From the IMG/VR virus record IMGVR_UViG_3300035670_000022, positions 62,001 through 126,000 of that record: DNA of 64,000 nucleotides; one strand, 5' to 3'. The stretch's first letter is position 1. Each line of letters begins with the position of its first letter. Positions 62,221-64,000 of the stretch are shown here, in pieces. A program made the position numbers and the translations under genes. A model generated the notes under the pieces. That model saw nothing but the letters and a program-made list of their open reading frames with translations. It had not been told where the DNA came from and did no database searches. This stretch comes from a virus.

Positions 62221-64000
62221 ATGGTTAATTTCTACCCTTCTGTGTCTTTTAGCACGAAGGTCATCGCGCCTCAACCACGTGCTTTACCTTGGCGCAGCAC
62301 TATCGGCGTGGTTGGTGAGTTTTCCCGAGGACCTGTGGGTGCTCGTCGTATTAATGCTGATGATATTCGTACTGTCTACGGCTACGATGCTAGTTCCGGC
62401 GCTGTTGCTGCTATCCAAGCAATGACCATGGGTGCTGGTGAGTTTGTTATTAGTCGCGCTGTTGCTGGTAATACTCCGGCACGGACTTCGATCTTGTTAG
62501 GTTCTAAGAATCCTACTAACGTTCCTGGTGCTGTCGGCTTAAAGTTGTCTTCGCCTGTCGACTTAAATCCCATCACTGATAATGAGAATTACACCATTGG
62601 CTTGACCCTTGATGTTAACTATGTTGGTGAACCGTTAGTAAGTCGTACTCTGTATGAAACGGTTTCGACTAAAGCGACTCGCATCAATCATACTAACTTT
62701 GTCAACGAACAGGCTAATCTGTACATTTTTGCCACCAACTTTAAACAAGGTGGCACTACGGTTCGACAACAGGATGCGGCTCATTCTTTGACCCTCAACG
62801 TGTCTGCGGGCGCGGTTGGAGATCACCAGATTATCACTATTCCAGTAACAGATAGTGTCACTAATGAGATTGACGAAGAAGCGCCGAATATTAAACCTGG
62901 CTATATCTTTGAGCGGGCTGAAGATGTCGGCAACTCTCTAAGTCTTGTTCGGCTTCTTATTCTTTCTACTCCCTACAAAGTCAATGACAATGAGTGGGGT
63001 GTGTTGGTTGAGAACCTTACTGAGACTCTTAGTGAAGACGCAGTTCTTGACTTTAAGATTAAAGACCCTCCGGAAAGTTACTACATTTTTGGGTATAATC
63101 TCCAAACCACTAGCGGTCGCGGACTTGTCCCTGAAACTGTTGGTGCTTACTACTTCTTAAAACCCAACGAAATCTACGATGACGGTTACAACGAGAACAC
63201 TGTTCACTCCTACTTTGCTGTTAAAGCAATGAGTTCTGGAGTTGACATTCCGTTTAAGTATGATGTTTCTTTGCTTAGCACTATTTCTGCTAAGACTGCT
63301 CTGTTGCGTGAAGATTTTGGTAGTACTGCTGACGAAGGCATCCATATGGTTTTTGGTGAACCCATCAGTGATGGATCTCCTGGTCATATCCGAGTGGCAC
63401 TTAAAGGGGCCTTTGTTATTCCTTTTGCTGTTGGTAGTGCCACAGCGGGTAGCACCAGTGCCAGCAGCTCTCTGGCTTTTAAAGTCGGCACAAGTTTTGC
63501 TGACTGTCTTAAAGAGTTACGGACGGCAATCTACTCTGAGATTGTTCTTAGTTCCTTAATCTCGGAAGCTGAAGTCACCTCTTCTGTTTATCCTTACTCT
63601 TTAACCCTAGAGACGGCAGTAGAGGGATCCTCTGCTAATCGCATTCAGTATCGTGTTGTTCGGCACTTTGCTGGGGTAGAGGGTAGTGTAGAAGACGCAT
63701 TCGTGCGTATTGAAGCCACCACTTTTGACACAACTGAGTTTAATACCTATAAGAACTTTAAGGGTGCGTACAGTGGACCTGTCGGCGGCTATCGTGAGTT
63801 TTATAGCTTAGATGGAACGCCTATCATTCGTGTAACGGCGGTTAGCCCTGGGGTTCAAAACCTGCGGGTTAGTCTTCAAACGAGTCCGATGTCCTCTGAC
63901 GAGAATCCTTTGATGATTCTAAATGTGTCTGCCACTCAAGATGGCAACGTGCTTTTAGAATCAGGTCAAATCCGCATGGATGCTATTGACGCAACAAGTG
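62221..64000 (+). CDS. Tail sheath protein (partial, C-terminus outside window)
   Basis: Open from ATG 62221 to the right edge (593 codons). N-terminal FYPSVSFSTKVIAPQPRALPWRSTIGVVGEFSRGPVGA and RINADDIRTVYGYDASSGAVAAIQAMTMGAGEFVISRAV match the start of contractile-tail sheath proteins. Long central insertions make it larger than T4/Mu sheaths so far. Marks the virus as a myovirus. Confidence 0.88.
   Translation, partial: MVNFYPSVSFSTKVIAPQPRALPWRSTIGVVGEFSRGPVGARRINADDIRTVYGYDASSGAVAAIQAMTMGAGEFVISRAVAGNTPARTSILLGSKNPTNVPGAVGLKLSSPVDLNPITDNENYTIGLTLDVNYVGEPLVSRTLYETVSTKATRINHTNFVNEQANLYIFATNFKQGGTTVRQQDAAHSLTLNVSAGAVGDHQIITIPVTDSVTNEIDEEAPNIKPGYIFERAEDVGNSLSLVRLLILSTPYKVNDNEWGVLVENLTETLSEDAVLDFKIKDPPESYYIFGYNLQTTSGRGLVPETVGAYYFLKPNEIYDDGYNENTVHSYFAVKAMSSGVDIPFKYDVSLLSTISAKTALLREDFGSTADEGIHMVFGEPISDGSPGHIRVALKGAFVIPFAVGSATAGSTSASSSLAFKVGTSFADCLKELRTAIYSEIVLSSLISEAEVTSSVYPYSLTLETAVEGSSANRIQYRVVRHFAGVEGSVEDAFVRIEATTFDTTEFNTYKNFKGAYSGPVGGYREFYSLDGTPIIRVTAVSPGVQNLRVSLQTSPMSSDENPLMILNVSATQDGNVLLESGQIRMDAIDATS

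Overview
The window reads as part of a large tailed-phage genome with a contractile tail (myovirus type). The right end carries a head and tail module: portal-like protein, Mu-type protease/scaffold, major capsid protein, a run of neck/tail proteins and the start of a tail sheath gene. Baseplate or tip genes, including a PAAR-type spike tip, lie near 33-37 kb. I see no integrase, no ribosomal genes and no bacterial housekeeping operons. The host cannot be read from the sequence. A cyanobacterial host is possible (PIN-PhoH, AP2-domain regulator), but this is weak evidence.

Layout. 1-6.7 kb, minus strand: a fibre-like structural protein, PIN-PhoH ATPase, an HU-type DNA-binding protein and membrane proteins. 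6.7-13.4 kb, minus strand: RNase HI and many small accessory genes, arranged as repeated terminator-promoter-gene units. The promoter-like element is a conserved 14-nt motif, minus-strand AACAGAGAAGAGTA. This stretch also holds a roughly 1 kb gene-free RNA locus with one clear tRNA-Met(CAU). 13.4-26.0 kb: one 4182-codon gene. It joins a DxDGD-type (two-barrel) RNA polymerase core to SLOG/DUF2493, NADAR, AlkB-like, DUF4326, SAP-like and PIF1-like helicase domains. 26.0-32.3 kb: small cassettes, each bounded by strong intrinsic terminators. They include a putative amidoligase, a mini protein kinase, tiny membrane proteins and two plus-strand paralogous regulators, one with an AP2 domain. 32.3-37.6 kb: Dps-like protein, baseplate/spike proteins, and a minus-strand structural group. 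37.6-49.6 kb: a second giant gene (3989 codons) with its own D-Y-D-G-D motif, next to the virion genes. 49.7-64 kb: the plus-strand head-tail module, interrupted by three minus-strand genes (unknown, dUTPase, SWIM zinc-finger protein).

How it may work together (inference). The giant beside the structural genes is a candidate virion-packaged RNA polymerase. The giant in the accessory region is a candidate second phage RNA polymerase. The repeated 14-nt motif in front of the small minus-strand genes is a natural candidate promoter for one of them. A different conserved block precedes the two plus-strand structural transcription units.

The most unusual signal is that several genes, above all 12.5-13.4 kb and also parts of 24.6-31.0 kb, are tiled end to end with short perfect inverted repeats. 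The tiling continues through coding sequence and leaders alike, so the mRNA (or single-stranded DNA) would be an almost continuous chain of stem-loops. The structural genes do not show this. I know of no described system that explains it.
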